Assembly: GCA_964304625.1 (NCBI GenBank)
Contig: OZ199840.1
Span: 5,580,001-5,644,000, forward strand
Reading direction: 5' to 3'
Length of the DNA stretch: 64,000 nt
DNA from: Kudoa neothunni
Lineage: Eukaryota > Cnidaria
A program made the position numbers and the translations under genes. Positions 24,756 through 36,400 of the stretch are shown in pieces; the first letter of the stretch is position 1, and each line of letters starts with the position of its first letter. The notes beneath the pieces are model-generated. The model was not told where the DNA came from, made no database searches, and was given only the letters and a program-made list of their open reading frames with translations.

Positions 24756-25657
24756 CAGGTGCACAAATGCATAAACCCCAACCCTCAATGAAACTTTTTG
24801 TGGCACGCGATGACCCCTGATTAATTAGATTAACTAGATTGACTAATTAAGTTCAGAGTTATGGTATAATTTTAAATGAAATGAAAACAGCATTCGATAA
24901 TTTTACTTCAATTGGTTGATTTAGATATTGAATATATCGAGAATACCTAATGAAATTACTGAAGTATTTTTTTGAGTTTTCTGTTGTATACGAACCGTTA
25001 AGAATGATATGTCAAAAAACCCTCTAAATTGGCAAAAAGATTTATTGCTATTAGCCAATCCACCGCGTGATATCGAAAAAACGTTTTTTAATCGAAGTTC
25101 GTATACCAATTTTAATTATTTAATCCTGAGAGTGTATGGAGAAGAAAATCATACAGGTACTACTGGGCGGATTTATGATTAAAAAATTTGCTTTACAATG
25201 CTGACCCGAAGTTTAAGTTCTGTTAAAATATGATTAATAATTAGAATTAATTAAATTAAAATTTGACGCTAACTATAAACATCCGTTAGAGCTGATTATG
25301 ATCACATATTAAAGGGCAATTCAAACTACACTTCACATATACTCACACAACCATTTTTCTCACCCAAGGTATATTTCATATTTAATTCAGCTTTTTTTTA
25401 TTTCAATTCCAAGCTTAAATAACTGAAATTCGAAAAAAAAGTTGATGAGGAGAATAGAAAGTTTAATGACGCCTGGACAGAAAAATATCGTTTTATTCAA
25501 CAGGGACGAATATTATTTGCTTCTTATGTCATTCAATTTAAAACACTTAATAAATTTATCCAAGCTCGAGCTATAACTTTAGTTTTAAACCGTCTAGTCC
25601 TGGAAGTTTTCCAAGATTAAAATTTGGTCCGGTGCTCCAAAAGTTTGTGCACCACTG
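24756..25657. mobile_element. Possible hAT-like non-autonomous element
   Basis: The left end CAGGTGCACAAATGCATAAA and the right end read inward, CAGTGGTGCACAAACTTTTG, share the GTGCACAAA core. There is no ORF inside. The flanking octamers only partly agree. It sits just upstream of CTR9 and just left of the pogo-like element. Confidence 0.35.
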
Positions 25658-25746
25658 GTTTAATGTTTATTAGAAAAACCAAAAATATATTTCGTAAAAA
25701 ACGAAGAAAAACTAATAGATTAAAATATATAATTTGAATTATAGTA

Positions 25747-26823
25747 CAGTCGAACTCCGTTTATCCTAAAATGTTGGGACCTAGCATCTTCCTTTCTGAT
25801 AATGAAATTTCGTTTAAACGAAGTTTGATGAATGCGCATGTGCGAAGGTAAAAAATTGTAAGTTGGTTGCATACTTTATTTTCCATTATTTAATGTTGGT
25901 TTTATATTTTTAACGAATATTCTACTATATATAATTTATGCTAGTGAATACAATATGAAAACATTAGTTCTAGATTTAGAGTAGAGTGTGCATGCGTACT
26001 ACAGATGTGGGATATTTTAACGCCACCGCGCCATATTTAAATTATAAATCCTAATATGAAAAAAATAAACTATCATTATTAATTTTTTATAGTTTTTCCT
26101 CAATATGGAGTATGGAGTATGGAGCATGGAGTATGGAGCATGGAATATGGATATTGTGGGTTGTATTGATAATGATGGTAAGAATATTAAAGTAACGACG
26201 AGGAGTATTTCCCCAGAATTCTCCTTAACGATATTTAGAATTTACTTTTTAATTAAGATAAGTCATATTCCAACAATTTAATATTGATTAATGATTGTTA
26301 AGACTGAATAAAACTTAAAAATGGAGGTGTTATGAGAAAAACTGATGTATGAACATTGTTGAATTGAGTCAATCCCGTGGATAAATTGCTCTTATGAAGT
26401 CACTGATAGTTTGTGATTAAACAATTCAATTCAATTAATTTCATTTTTATATTTTATTACTCGTGAAAAGATATAAGGGAATTTGTGTTTACCCAACATT
26501 TATTCTTTCATCAAGAATATGGTTGCATTTTGAACATAAAATACTATGTTATCTACGTTTCGCTATTTCTATTAATCAATCATAAACTTAAATTGAATAA
26601 ATAACGAACATATGTATTAGAAAAATAAATGTAGGTGCCATTTTAACCAGGCACTAATCAAGACTTAAATCAAAGGCATTTTTATTCAAAGATTCCAGAA
26701 AAAATTGTCTCGATTTGCGGTTAAACGAAATTTTTTTATTTAGAGTCTACATCATTTTCAAATAAATTTTAAAAAATCGTCCGAGAAGCGCGATTTTCGG
26801 ATAAACAGGACGGGGTTCGACTG
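25747..26823. mobile_element. pogo/Tigger-like non-autonomous element with TA duplication
   Basis: The left end is CAGTCGAACTCCGTTTATCC. The right end, read inward, is CAGTCGAACCCCGTCCTGTT followed by TATCCGAAAATCG. This is the classic pogo/Tigger terminus. TA flanks both ends. The internal 1 kb has no transposase and includes a short ATGGAGT-type tandem run at 26104-26149. Confidence 0.8.
26104..26149. repeat. Short tandem run of GGAGTAT/GGAGCAT units
   Basis: About six imperfect copies of a 7-8 bp TATGGAG-type unit lie inside the pogo-like element. Confidence 0.8.
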
Positions 26824-27710
26824 TATATAGTTTAGAGTTGATCAGACTTGCCCAGATCGGATTTTTTGTGTTGTTTTGTTTACAAAGTCAAAGTCAAGCC
26901 CCTGCTGTAAATTATTAGGTTGTGAAGTTGGGGTTGGTTAGACCTTATTTATTTACATTGTAGTTACCTCAGCGTCATATTAAGGCGACTTACATTTATG
27001 CTGTAGTTTGTGATTCTAACCCACTATTATCGTCGGGTTTTCAAAAACACCATCACCATCCTGATAAATAACTGCGGTTTATTATTATGGATGTATCAAG
27101 ACGATTTTCTAGCATCTTTTGTAACCAATTAAATGATTTAATAACAGAACATATCGAAAAATTAAGTTATGTTAGTATTTAATAAAACATTTAGACTGAG
27201 AATGTAGAATTAATAACTGTTTAAAAATAGAATAATAATAATAATAATAGGAATCAGGTGCTTGTTGATTGATAAATCATATAGAAAAATTGCTCAAAAA
27301 ATTAGTGGCTTCCACACCGTATTATTTACTAACCGGTAAAGTTTAGAATTTGATAATCATATTGTGGAATCGTTTATGAGAATTTCGAATAAAATATACT
27401 TGAAATTATAATTTAATATTGTAGTATTGAAATATTGAAATATGCGGATTTATAAATCGTGAAAGTATTTCTAGCTGAATAGAGTAGATTCATTGATCTG
27501 CTTTACGATTTTATAATAAAAAAGTTCTATTTATAAATAACACTCATTTTCTAAACGAGAAAATCTTGTTTTGAATATTAATGAACTCATCTTTTCTAAA
27601 TGTAATATTTGAAAACTAAAATTAGGTAGATTTGTAACTGTTAACTCTATAGGACTAAAATGCCATAAAAATAAGAAAACTTTTCATAGCTATAATGACA
27701 CTAGTGGCTT
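26824..27710. other. Intergenic, AT-rich
   Basis: This is the spacer between the pogo-like element and the 3' end of the mucolipin gene. It contains an (AAT)n run near 27230. I see no gene. Confidence 0.4.
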
Positions 27711-29821
27711 TTATATAAATGTATTGTGATTTTGAACTGCATCCAGGATATTTTCAACAATGACTTTGGTTTGGCGTTTTGGAATTCCATGGTTCTATAA
27801 AAAGATTTGTTAAATGATATAAACTTTCTTGAGATGTGATGAATTTAATTTAAATACTTTGTATTTAGTGAACTCGGTAGTCAATATGGCCACAAAAGTG
27901 CTTGTTATAATGGTAATAAAGACAAAAATGAAACACATGAAAAATATTCGACTGAGCAGCCAAACGGAGAATGTTTTTGTGCTCAACTCTTTAAATGTGA
28001 CAAAGAGATCGTCCCCATTGAGAAGACTGAAGAGAGTGATAACCGAGGTGGATATAGTCGAAAACTAAAAAATCATGATAAATTAAAATGGTTATTTTTA
28101 ATTTAAATATTTTTTGAACCAAAAAGTTACCCTTCGATGATAGGGCCCGAATACTGAATGAGCAGTTATCGAGCAACCCACGAAAATAATACTCACACAA
28201 ACTAGAAATCTTATCATTGGTTTCAGTGCAGTTTTGAGAGAGCATATAAGTATCTAAATAGGTAATTCTAATAAATTTGGAAGTTAATTAATAAATTTGG
28301 ATAGCTATTACATGGAAATCATTCAAGTTATCCAACATCCTTATATTGGAAATAGAAATGATAAAATAGGCCAATGCCAATATCATTCCAAGAATATTTA
28401 TTGATTCTAGTGGGATCTATTTAATTATTAATATTATAAAGTTGAACAAAATCAAAATCACTCCATTCACAATAAATAATATCCAGTAGGAGGAAATCAT
28501 TATGAAGATATCCGATAGCACATAGAATATATCCCATGATTCGAGGAAAAGTAGTTTGTTTGAAAAGGTAAGTTGTTCGCCCATAAAATTTTTCATATAC
28601 AACTCCATCGTCTAATTCAAATTGTTTAATAAACTATCTATTTTGCTCTCTACCCTAGTTGAAATATACTTTGAGTAGGTATGTTAGATCGTTAAACGTT
28701 TTTGCAGTGATATAAGTCGAAAACCCACTCACCACTACAAGAAAACAGCTGACAACAACCAGCGGCAATTTGAATACATTTCCGTTGTCTATATAATACA
28801 TTAATATATATATATATATCTGAGTAGAAACATTATCTAAAAGTCAACTTATCGATGATAATATAGATGGTTGGCAGGTGAGAGTTTTATGAGATATATC
28901 TATTTCGTAGTTGTAGTTGTTGATTGAAGCTTTTCTTATATTGAATTCTATCTTGATTTTCAATGAAAAAAAAACGACACCAAACCTATTACTTCGGTTG
29001 TATGTGTATAACAAATAGGAGGGTATTTTCCATTGTAACCATTAAAGTTGATAGAGTAAAGATTGAACTTGATGACGAATCCTACCAAACTTTAGGGTGT
29101 TTCAAAACTTGTCCTGTTAGAATTCTACTCAATTATTACTCATTAAAGTAGTTTGCTTCGTATCTATCCAGCTTATCGAATTCTGATTGATTGTCAATAA
29201 AGGCACAATCATTCACTAAAATTTATTGATGAAGTTTTATTTGTTGAGCGAAAAAACAAATATGAGTACTTTCATTTTTAAATAAAGAGATTCCTTTGTA
29301 GGGTTTAGTACAGATCATAAAGTTTTGTGTGTCAGAAGAGATCGAAATTGAAATAGTTGGACTTTTAAAAACTCCGAACGTGTGATTCTTGAGATTGTTG
29401 TACTATTTAAGAGGTTAATGGAGAAAAGTAATAGATAAAAAAATTCATTCAATCCATTTACTGTATTCCAAGTTTTGTTCAACAAAGTGGTATAATCTTG
29501 TTTTTGAGGGATTGAATATTCGGAGGATCTTCTTTCGAAACTTTTCACTATTGTGTTCTCTATCCCTTTGGTGTAGTTGAGAAGTAGATCTCTGTTCATG
29601 CAAAAGTATAAAACCTGATAATAATTTAAAGTCAACTTAAAAAACAGCCTCAATGCGCTTATTACTTGAATTGTAATGAGTATTAATTTGATTATGGGTA
29701 ATGATAATTTTATGATTTTATTTTCAACTTTTAATCCTTTTCTACTTTTCAAATCAAACTGTTGTACCATTTTATTCACTGGACCATTTTCCAAGCTATT
29801 GCTATCACTTTTGGTTATCAT
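27711..29821 (-). CDS. Mucolipin (TRPML) endolysosomal cation channel, 518 aa
   Basis: Eleven exons: 29462-29821, 29270-29402, 29140-29215, 28993-29089, 28849-28951, 28670-28788, 28462-28611, 28312-28416, 28131-28253, 27858-28064, 27711-27794. Total 1557 nt in frame. TRPML channels release Ca2+/Fe2+ from endolysosomes and are gated by PI(3,5)P2. Transmembrane segment S1 is at about residues 37-58 (IIKLSLPIIKLILITIQV). The lumenal domain has paired motifs ICTKPYK...NDCAF and FNLYSINFN..PPICY. S2 starts near residue 262; S3 is around WDIFYVLSDIF. S5 carries GPYHRR at its end, as in the family's GPYH. The pore filter is NGDD at 438-441, preceding S6. The N- and C-terminal cytosolic parts are short (about 36 and 35 residues), so the protein is roughly 50 residues shorter than vertebrate forms. 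Intron 5 contains a TA run. The channel identity is clear; exact gating is inferred from family. Confidence 0.93.
28801..28821. repeat. (TA)n run in mucolipin intron 5
   Basis: A short TA dinucleotide run lies near the 3' splice site of the 60-nt intron 28789-28848. Confidence 0.8.
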
Positions 29822-30156
29822 GCTAGATAATTATTTTCTGTTCTTATGAAAATAAGACAAATTGCGACCTCCCCTTGGGGTTGATAATTCATTATGGATA
29901 GCATCATTTTTGCTATAAATTTTTAATTGCGATATATATATCAAGTATTATATAATTAAATTATTATCTATTTTTATAAGCTTTTTTAATCACCTATTGA
30001 TTATAAAAATTATTATTACAAATTTATGTAATTAATTCCATTAAAAAATACATATTAATGTTTTATAATTGTCACTTTTTATATTTTTTTAATAAATTTT
30101 GATGAAATAGAAAATAATTTTAACTATTTTTTTCTTTCGTACTTTTACTATTGCGC
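29822..30156. other. Divergent intergenic spacer, mucolipin / 90-aa gene
   Basis: A 335-bp AT-rich spacer separates two divergently transcribed starts and probably holds both promoters. No motif can be named. Confidence 0.5.
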
Positions 30157-30601
30157 ATGTGCAGTTTTATCCAAGTTAACAGTAGACAACTGAAACAACT
30201 TTTGGACGATTTGTAATTGGATTTTGTTCGTTTCTATTGTCATCATTCCAATATAACATATTATGTTGTTTAGTATGATGGAATTTTTACCTATCGGGTG
30301 TGGAATAGCTAACCAAAGTGGTTTACCTATTGCATGTAATTTTTTTGATTGAAAAATTAAATTTTCTCCTAAAATTGGTGTATTGTGTATTGAAGGCCGC
30401 GGTGGGGTGACATTGGAGGATATTGCCTGGGCCATTCAAACCTATCACAACAACAATTATTCCGATGGTTCCACCCATGTGATGCTAAACAAACGACTTG
30501 AGTATGTGTTTGTTGATTTTTAATATTTTGTGGATTTGATTCATTTTTTTAGGAGATATTCGATATTAAAGAGTGGTGATTATTTTTTTATTATCAAATA
30601 A
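30157..30601 (+). CDS. Small four-exon protein, 90 aa, winged-helix / linker-histone-like
   Basis: Exons 30157-30212, 30274-30335, 30396-30501 and 30553-30601 have introns of 61, 60 and 51 nt. Phases match at each junction and the total is 273 nt. The second half (GGVTLEDIAWAIQTY, then THVMLNKRLERYSILKSGDYFFI) follows the helix-helix-wing pattern of H15/winged-helix domains ('GvSl.aIkkal..y......i..aLk.lv.kG.L....g.yk'). This is a pattern resemblance only; no basic tail typical of histone H1 follows. The first 40 residues (NSRQLKQLLDDFMMEFLP) are not recognised. Coding is well supported by the splice phases. DNA binding is a guess, and other small helical proteins remain possible. Confidence 0.6.
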
Positions 30602-31299
30602 ACCATTCAGTTGACGTGTAATATGGTTTTTATTTTTTTACTTTTTGTGTGTCTTTTTTTTCTTTAAATGAATAATCTTTCAAAATTTTACCGTTCCCAA
30701 ATTATAATCTGTTTTGCGTTAAATATTCGCTTATTGAAACATGTTTAAGACCATTGTCGAATAAAAGTGTAAATAAGGGGCGAAATTAGATTAACAACTA
30801 TAACAGTTAGGTATATTGATTTTTCTGTTAAAATTCATAAATTTAATTAAATAAAATTAAATAAGATGATTTGAATTACGACGGATAATTGATTTTGCGT
30901 AATTCTCAACTTGCTGTGATTTTATGTGTTCCGAAACATCGAAAATATTAGGAAATATTTAGTTGGTATTAATTAAATTAAAGTTGGAAAAGTTTGTGTA
31001 GTAAAAATTAATTTCAAAAAGGCGAAATATCCTGCACGGTGCTATTCGAGACACTTCGTAATCCCCCGAACTGTATGGGGACTTTTCATACTTTATAAAT
31101 AACGGTAAAAATCAGTTAATGCCTACTGATTAAAACTGAATATAAAATTTTAAAAATATTTAAATCTTAGAACAATTTCAACACTGGATATAATTTCGAA
31201 TACGAAGAGGAGAGGAAATCAGTTGAATTAATAATAACAAGTGAATTAACATTGTCGAAAAAAATGACAAAATTTTATTTATTTTTATACCAAATCTAG
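30602..31299. other. Intergenic, AT-rich
   Basis: I see no gene. 31040-31080 is locally GC-richer (a palindromic GTCCCCATAC region) without an identifiable feature. Confidence 0.4.
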
Positions 31300-33449
31300 C
31301 TACTTCCGACTTTTTGCGCTAGTATGAATAAAACTTTGGTATTTCGCGCTAAAAAAGTTAGACCAATCCTCCGCTTCCGATTTTTCATATTCTTTTGTCA
31401 TCTCAAAGGAAAGGAAGAAAATTCGGTTAAATATTGTAACTGACGCAAAATTCCCTTAACCCTCAAATACCTGGAGGTGGTCATTGTGGCCAATCAACTC
31501 AGCGCATATTATATCAATAACTTTTACAAAATATTTTATTTTCTTGTTTCCCTACGTGTATTTTATAGTATAATGATGCTTTTGAAAATACTTAAATAAT
31601 GGAGTTTGCATTTAATTTTTTCGCTTGAAATCAAAGAAAGAAAAAAAGCTGCATGAATACCTGAATATGCTCACCATATAAAGCAGCGTTTCCCAACCTT
31701 TTTTTTCCATACCCCATATTCTTCAAAAGCATTGATTTTTTTATTTAAACTGCTTATAATTTTGAATCGAGCTTCATGTCACGTCCAAATTTGAAAATGA
31801 TTAATATTTACTTGTCTTAACATTAATAATGAGGTATATTCGATCAGATCTTACTTGATTTATCGATAAACCTTGAAAATTAACATCTTTATTTCTTCAT
31901 GCCGTCAAAAACAAGGTTTTGTGAAATTCGTTCTAATCTAGCTAACATCAAGCAAAACTTTCGTATTCACGGTTATTATCAAATCAAAAGAAATAATCTA
32001 CAGAGAAAATCGACTAATATTATATAGGTTAAAATAAAATCAGAGGGATCACGATTATAAATGAGACAAAATTGGGATTAGGACCACAACGATTCTATTT
32101 GGATAAACACCATGTTAAATGTTATAATGTCTGTATACAACTAATCATCACTTTTGGTATGGTCTTTTGATATTAATACATTAATGGTCATTTAAAAATA
32201 AACGAGATCGAAAATCGAGGTATTGATTTTAAAGGGTCTCACATTATCCATTCCACATCTATGCTCAGGATTCTCCGCGTACCACCGGAGCCGTTCATTA
32301 AACGTTAAAAAATTTCTATGCCCACCGATATAAATAATAACATTTAGATAGTTGAAATGTATAAAAAAGTTTTTCTGCAGTAACATAAAAATTCAAAATC
32401 TAATAATCCCTAGACTATATGTATATATATATATATATATATGTATATTTGTCGTATTTCTGTCAACAGGGGAGATAAATAATAAAATCATGAATGTTGA
32501 GAATAAGAGAAAACCTTAGCTGTTAAAATATTAACAAGAAAATGCAAAAAATGAAGCAATAATAAAATAGTATATTTCTAATTTTTCACGCTATTCAAAG
32601 TATATACAGGCATAATTATTCTTGTTCTACGCATTCGCGCAAATTAACTTCACAATAATGTACCATTGATTTATTTTTATTAAATTTATTATGTTTTAAT
32701 ATGTAAATGATTATGTTATTAACCTTAAGTGCAATAATTTTTATCATTTTATTACATTTTTTCTTGTGGTCACAATGACCACCTTCAGGTATTGTTGTTG
32801 ATGTGACTTTTTTCCCTAGGTGTTCGAGGGTTAAAACATGCGAGCATCGAAAATAAAGTGCCAAAATGAGAATCGACCTATTTTCCTCTTTTCTATGAAT
32901 CTTCTCAAAAATGGATTTGTAGGCATCAAACACCACTAATAAAGTGCTGTTTATTTTCCCAATATATTCCAACTTAAATATTAATTGTACATATGCACCA
33001 CATTTTTTAATTCCATTAGCACCTACTTACTAATTACACATAAAATTTAACTCATAGAATCGGCAACAATTAATCATTCCTGAACACTACAAGCTCATAG
33101 ATGAGCCAGAAAGAATAACTTAAAAAATACAAACTGAGCATTGCTTTATTTGTAGAACCCAAGAAAAACCTCCCTTTAAAAACTAATAAAACTCTTTCAT
33201 GCATCAGAATTAGAAGATTAGAGTAATAATAAATGAAAAAACAAACAAATTGTAAATCATCATAGACATAATCAGTGGGTGTTAATGTCAGAAACACGTA
33301 CCCCAAACTATCCCTATTAGACATATTATTGGAACTGTACACATGGAAAGTGCATCAAAAATGGCAGCGTAAATCGATAACGCCAAAAACAATTCAGTCT
33401 CTAACTTTGCGTCGTTTTGAAGTATGATATCGATCTTCAGTTGAGGCAT
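31300..33449 (-). CDS. Doubtful five-exon membrane protein fragment, faintly CLPTM1-like
   Basis: A phase-consistent minus-strand model uses exons 33341-33449, 33091-33182, 32878-32972, 32243-32315 and 31300-31401 (156 aa). It reads as two or three hydrophobic helices ([49 protein letters not shown]), then a hydrophilic end (RWYAENPEHRCG; MTKEYEKSEAEDWSNFFSAK). Spacing and pattern faintly match the central membrane part of CLPTM1/CLPTM1L, but no long identity is visible and both ends of that family are missing. Problems: its first exon overlaps the last coding exon of PRPF40 in another frame; its fourth exon lies inside a TTAA-bounded element; and donors GTAGTG and GTCGAT are weak. It could be a gene remnant, an alternative transcript or chance. 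Confidence 0.33.
31458..32834. mobile_element. piggyBac-like non-autonomous element between TTAA sites
   Basis: The left end is TTAA followed by CCCTCAAATACCT and GGAGGTGGTCATTGTGGCC. The right end read inward is TTAA, CCCTCGAACACCT, then (after a 27-bp insertion) GAAGGTGGTCATTGTGACC. CCCT...TIRs flanked by TTAA on both sides are the signature of piggyBac insertions. The 1.4-kb interior has no transposase. It does include a putative host-like exon (32243-32315) and a hAT-type end (CAGCGTTTCCCAACC at about 31684). Confidence 0.65.
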
Positions 33450-36400
33450 CCTAAAATATTCCGACAAAATCAACTACAGAAAATAAAACCAGCCTGCGGT
33501 TTACCATTGAACGTGAAACGGAACGATTGTTAGAACGATGACGTTTTATGGATTTTTTGTTTTCTTCTTTTTCCGTTCGCTATACGACCATTAAAGTTTG
33601 AGAGTGTGGAAAAATATTTACTTTTTTTATCTTATTTTTCAAATACTTAAAAATGTATTCCCCGTGTTCTTGAGTGATATTAAATTTGTCGGAGGCCACC
33701 TAAATTCGAAAGCGTTCCAGTCCAAATCAACCATCAATGTATAGCTGTAAGTCATTACATCTTCATAACGAGTTTTTGAGCTGATTTCACTTTTGATCCC
33801 CTTCAAATAATCATAGAAATCAACATTTTCAGGTATGGATAAAATTTCTTTTTTCTAAAACCAAATTCCATATATTTATATTCAAAACGTATGTTAAATA
33901 TAGAATGAACTCAATACTTTGTCTGCATTGTGTATCAGTACCATACGATAGATGAATATTTTGAACAGATCGACCACATTCGATCCTAATAATAGAACAG
34001 TATAAAATCGACACAAATGCAAATAATCTACTACCATGTTGATGATACATATCATTTACAATAGTGTTTTCTTTAAGCTGAGGCAAGATGTCCTTGAATT
34101 TGGTGGTAAATTCAAGTTGGCCTTGTTTCTCCATAGATTTCAGCAAGTTCTATACAATTTAAAGTTAAGAGTGATATTAAAAATGTGAAAAATTCGACTA
34201 TTTGTTTTAACAAATTAGTTTAAAAAATATTTTTATCTTGGTTAAATTTGTTGGCGCCTTCACTGCTGTCATTAAATGCCAACTACAATTAAATGTAGAT
34301 TATTTGATTCTTCATATGCTCAAATAATCTAGCTTTGTTTTCAGATTAATTATAATAAACAAATATTAAAACAATTCTCTAATATATATTACAAACTTTC
34401 TGTATGTCAAATATTTATTAATGGAAGTGACTATTGGCTCGGTATAATATTCAGGGACGCTGGTTTGGACTTTATTTAATTATTCGCTATTCTCATGGAA
34501 ACGAATAACTCCTCCGTTATAGAAGATATTTCATCTAATTTTTTATGTAAAATTTGTTTGAAAATTTGAAGAATAAAAATTCAACACATTGTCTGCCCTA
34601 TTTACACCTCATTTCACTACACTACACACACTGTTCATTAGTAGTACACTCACGTTTTTGAGTCTAATATTATGTAATATAAACATTATAATTGAAATAA
34701 AATGTAAACACATCTAATGATCTAATGATGGTTAGAAACCTTTAGTTTAATACGTCTCAACGCACGCAATAAAACTTAGAATAAGTCATCTCCAATCTAG
34801 ATAGAAACACATAAGTTTCTATCTAAACATTTTTAATATAAATTTAACAAAATTATCGTTAATAAATGGATATTAATTGTATTCGAACTATTTTACATCG
34901 ATATAAACCACTATTCATATGTATCTATAAGATTATACCATAATTTTGGGGAATTTTCGTTGTTACGTTCCTACAGATGTATAATGTATTTACTTTAATC
35001 AGAAGTATGAGGAAGGTTGTTATGGTGCCTATTCGTGAATACCGAACCTATACATGTTAATTTAAACTTATTTATCGATTTTTAACAAGCAGGGTGATTT
35101 TAAATTTTCTGCATTAATTCCTCTGGTGGTGTCTCAATCTCAATGGGTAAATTTATAAAATGAAAATCTTTGAATGGTGATTTTGCTTTGATTTTTGTAA
35201 AGCGAGCCAACGAAGAAATGTAATAAGTATAATAAACAATGTTGGAGTTAAATAACGGTTAATTCGTCCTCGAGCATTTTGAATTGTTCCGAAAAATTTC
35301 ATCTTAAGATTGCAAACATTTGCTTCCTGATACTGAGGAAGGGGTAATTTTAGTAGTTCAGAAAAATCAATTTTCACTCCAATGAAGAATTGATCAACTT
35401 ATCCACTAGCTAAGGTTGTTTAGTTATGCGCCCAAAAAAATCACTCAAAAATAACCACATTCGAAATTTTAACCGTAAAATAATATTTTTTAATAAATGG
35501 TATTTTTATCTTACGAAAGCTTTAAATTCTCTTCTCCAACTGAATATAATATATAAACTTGTTCTACAGATTTCAGTTACTTCAAAGTTCTTTAAAATTT
35601 AGAAATAGAACCAGAACGCCCACAATCAAATATCAAATAGGATTCACACGCATATTCAGACGTGGTGGGGGAACAAGAACGCACGAACAGAACAATTTCT
35701 ACTCACTAGTAAATGTTTTTACTTTTCATTTCAACCAAAATGTTTATATCACACAATATTCGATTTAAAAACGTGAGTGCACTACTAGTGAACAGTGTAG
35801 TGTAAATAGGGCGGGTAAAATGTCGGATTTTTATTCTTTAAATTTTCAAACAATTTTTACATATTAAATTAGATTACAACTTGTAAAATTGTCATGGCAA
35901 ATATTTTTTAATAATAAAACAAAAAAATTACATAAAGCTGTCAAAGAAAATGAAAAAATGTTACATAGAATTATTTACATTAAGTTTTATAGCGATATTG
36001 ATTTCGACATTTAAATTAGAATTTTTAGAGACCCAAATGACTCCTGTAATTAAGCAACAAATAACGCCGTTACATTAAATATTAGTTCAAATATTAGCTT
36101 AAAAATTAGCTCGAATATTAGCTTGAACATTAGCTCGAATATTAGCTTGAACATTAGCTCGAATATTAGCTTGAACATTAGCTCGAATATTAGCTTAAAA
36201 ATTAGCTCGAATATTAGCTTGAACATTAGCTCGAATATTAGCTTGAACATTAGCTCGAATATTAGCTTGAACATTAGCTCGAATATTAGCTTAAAAATTA
36301 GCTCGAATATTAGCTTAAAAATTAGCTCGAATATTAGCTTAAAAATTAGCTCGAATATTAGCTTGAACATTAGCTCGAATATTAGCTTAAATATTAGTTC

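Noticed and set aside
27829-28068. Plus-strand 79-aa ORF
   Set aside because: It is the antisense of the mucolipin pore and S6 exon.
30148-30435. Minus-strand 95-aa ORF
   Set aside because: It overlaps the plus-strand 90-aa gene, whose four exons agree in phase; the minus ORF has no splice or family support.
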